From assembly GCA_002495905.1 (NCBI GenBank), contig DAHJ01000025.1, positions 118,537 through 155,160 on the forward strand: a stretch of DNA of 36,624 nucleotides, read 5' to 3'. Position numbers and translations under genes: made by a program. Below the pieces are notes generated by a model, which saw only the letters and a program-made list of their open reading frames with translations, ran no database searches and was not told the DNA's origin. Below, piece after piece: positions 35,542 through 36,624 of the stretch. This DNA is from Thaumarchaeota archaeon UBA223 (GTDB lineage: Archaea > Thermoproteota > Nitrososphaeria > Nitrososphaerales > UBA57). Within the stretch, counting starts at the first letter, position 1. Every line of letters begins with the position of its first letter.

Positions 35542-35989
35542 GATAATAAATTAAAGGGTCTAGATTTTTATTGTTAAGTGATTCAATATTACCAATAAAG
35601 ATATTATGATCTCCGGCAGAAATAATTTTTATAACAGTACAATCAATGTAGGCCAAGGAATTAACAATAATTGGTGAACCGGTAGTCTTTTTTGAAGTTT
35701 TAACACCACGAAATCTGTCTCGGTTTTTTGAATCAGAAAATATTTTACTAAGATGTTTTTGATTTTTATTCAGTATATTAATTGCAAAAATTTTACTTTG
35801 TTTAAGAATTTTATTTGATTCAGATTTTTTATCAATACAAATTAGTACGAGGGGAGGTTCTAAAGAAAGCGATGAGAAAGCATTAACAGTTAACCCATAA
35901 GGTTTGTTATTTAGAGAAGTAGTTACAACTGTAACTCCAGTAGCAAATGAACCTAAGGTTTTCTTGAATTTATTGGTAGAAATAGGCAC
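35522..35989 (-). CDS. Flavin reductase-like FMN-binding protein
   Basis: The 155-residue protein has the flavin-reductase split barrel: FKKTLGSFATGVTVVTTSLN, GLTVNAFSSLSLEPPLVLICID (the flavin-contact segment), FAINILNKNQKHLSKIFS, and the end DHNIFIGNIESL with the conserved HxxxxG-type strand. Family members reduce FMN with NAD(P)H or bind flavin beside an oxygenase. No oxygenase partner is in sight. It starts with GTG and shares an AT-rich divergent region with the small YggX-like gene. Confidence 0.92.
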   Translation of the reverse strand: MPISTNKFKKTLGSFATGVTVVTTSLNNKPYGLTVNAFSSLSLEPPLVLICIDKKSESNKILKQSKIFAINILNKNQKHLSKIFSDSKNRDRFRGVKTSKKTTGSPIIVNSLAYIDCTVIKIISAGDHNIFIGNIESLNNKNLDPLIYYRGKYLG

Positions 35990-36012
35990 AAATTCTCTTA
36001 AGATTTTAACAG

Positions 36013-36028
36013 TATATAATTATATATA
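36013..36028. promoter_or_regulatory. AT-rich divergent promoter between the flavin reductase and YggX-like genes
   Basis: TATATAATTATATATA is near-palindromic and could give a TATA box in both directions. It lies about 30 to 44 bases from the ATG at 36057 and a little further (24 to 39 bases) from the GTG at 35989. The two genes may be expressed together. Confidence 0.45.
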
Positions 36029-36056
36029 ACAAGAAATAACTGATTTTTAGAATATT

Positions 36057-36296
36057 ATGATAGATTGTATAAAATGTAAAGTAAGCAAAGAATCCATAGA
36101 AGTTATGAATTTTAAAGGAGATCTAGGAGTTGAAATTAAAAAATCGGTCTGTAATGAATGTTTTTTAGAGTGGGAAAATGACATGCAGATGAAAGTTATG
36201 AATGAATATAGATTAGATTTATCGAATAAAGAACATAGGGATTTTCTTATTAAAAAGATGAAAGAATTTTTTACATTAATAGAAACTGAATTATGA
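36057..36296 (+). CDS. Small YggX-like (Fe(II)-trafficking-like) protein with CxxC motifs
   Basis: The 79-residue protein aligns by eye with bacterial YggX, a small protein linked to iron handling and protection of iron-sulfur clusters. Shared features are a Cys near the N-terminus, GDLGVEIKKSVCNECFLEW against the family's GELGxRI...W..W, and MKVMNEYRLDLSNKEHRDFL against the family's MLINExxLxxxxxEHRxxL, ending in MKEFF. Unlike the bacterial type it has two CxxC pairs (CIKC at 4-7 and CNEC at 32-35), suggesting a bound metal. It precedes a convergent aconitase gene, an iron-sulfur enzyme. Confidence 0.75.
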   Translation: MIDCIKCKVSKESIEVMNFKGDLGVEIKKSVCNECFLEWENDMQMKVMNEYRLDLSNKEHRDFLIKKMKEFFTLIETEL

Positions 36297-36624
36297 TATA
36301 CGTGAACGTAATACGTTTAATGCAGAACCTTGTTTGAACCATTCAATTTGAGAAGTATTATAAGAATGTGATAGAATAATTTCTTCAGAAGAATTATCGG
36401 AATGAATAACTAGCGCAACTAAGTTTTTATTTTCAGAAAAGGAATCAAGATTTTTTATAGTTATTTTATCAGATTGTTTAATTTTATCATAATCATTTTC
36501 ATTTGTAAAAGTTAATGCAAGAATACCTTGTTTCTTTAAGTTGGTTTCATGAATTCGCGCAAAACTTTTAACAATAACAGCAACACATCCAAGATGTCTT
36601 GGTGTCATTGCAGCATGTTCACGA
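36291..36624 (-). CDS. Aconitate hydratase, C-terminal (swivel) domain, partial
   Basis: The reading frame enters at the right edge with REHAAMTPRHLGCVAVIVKS, followed by FARIHETNLKKQGILALTF, then NENDYDKIKQSDKITI: the classical end of aconitase, whose swivel domain contributes the SREHA arginine and serine contacts for citrate. The rest of the gene, including the cluster cysteines, lies outside the window. The ending is normal and gives the TCA-cycle enzyme's last approximately 110 residues. It overlaps the YggX-like gene tail to tail by 6 bases. Confidence 0.93.
   Translation of the reverse strand, partial: REHAAMTPRHLGCVAVIVKSFARIHETNLKKQGILALTFTNENDYDKIKQSDKITIKNLDSFSENKNLVALVIHSDNSSEEIILSHSYNTSQIEWFKQGSALNVLRSRIS

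Noticed and set aside
35057..35554. 165-residue open frame on the plus strand across the SLOG gene
   Set aside because: It is the mirror of a clear family member with GGxxG and GTxxE motifs; its own product has no domain and no plausible promoter.
1..36624. CRISPR arrays, insertion sequences, prophage or integrated elements
   Set aside because: No regularly spaced direct repeats, transposase or integrase genes, or attachment-site duplications next to the tRNAs were seen.

Overview
The window looks like a chromosomal segment of a low-G+C (roughly one third G+C by eye) archaeon. Archaeal markers are Nep1, the RNase P protein Rpp21, ribosomal protein eS19, a two-subunit 2-oxoacid:ferredoxin oxidoreductase, TATA-type AT boxes about 25 bases ahead of many start codons with few Shine-Dalgarno sequences (leaderless style), and tRNAs with insertions at non-canonical places. 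The gene set best suits Nitrososphaerota (Thaumarchaeota), but no marker here (no amo, no 3HP/4HB genes) proves it. Many starts are TTG or GTG. I see no insertion sequence, CRISPR array or phage gene, and no gene-free stretch over 300 bases.

Layout. 1-1720: three-gene RNA/translation block: a truncated tRNA, tRNA-Gly with a D-loop insertion, nep1, rnp4 and eS19. 1780-6760: a HAD phosphatase, then carB and carA on the minus strand. 6800-11500: a CPA2 cation/proton antiporter, a LolD/MacB-type ABC ATPase and a large secreted beta-rich protein (PPC domain plus NEW3/CARDB-like repeats). 11589-12163: tRNA-Ala with a 10-base insertion and a HIT hydrolase. 12258-17798 (plus strand): a possible leader peptide, acetohydroxyacid synthase, then lipoyl synthase, E1-beta, E2 and octanoyltransferase, i.e. 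a 2-oxoacid dehydrogenase complex with the enzymes that make its lipoyl cofactor. 17795-20680 (minus): both subunits of 2-oxoacid:ferredoxin oxidoreductase and a TusA-like protein. 20762-26551 (plus): histidyl-tRNA synthetase and a 1478-residue surface protein.

26548-34955 is the most interesting part: two divergent tubulin/FtsZ-superfamily proteins, a PH/GRAM-like helical protein, a polytopic membrane protein with a long helical tail, and a single-pass membrane protein with a signal peptide. One tubulin homologue (899 aa) keeps the GTP-binding and T7 catalytic motifs and carries a long coiled-coil insertion with a basic patch. The other (about 440 aa) has a zinc ribbon and degraded GTPase motifs. 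The polytopic protein, the large tubulin homologue and the single-pass protein form one tight minus-strand operon. I read this as a candidate membrane-associated cytoskeletal or membrane-remodelling system, related to the FtsZ-like families already noted by comparative genomics but with partners that look undescribed.

35026-36624: a LOG/SLOG-like nucleotide-binding protein overlapping a flavin reductase, an AT-rich divergent promoter, a small YggX-like protein with CxxC motifs, and the C-terminal end of aconitase running off the window.
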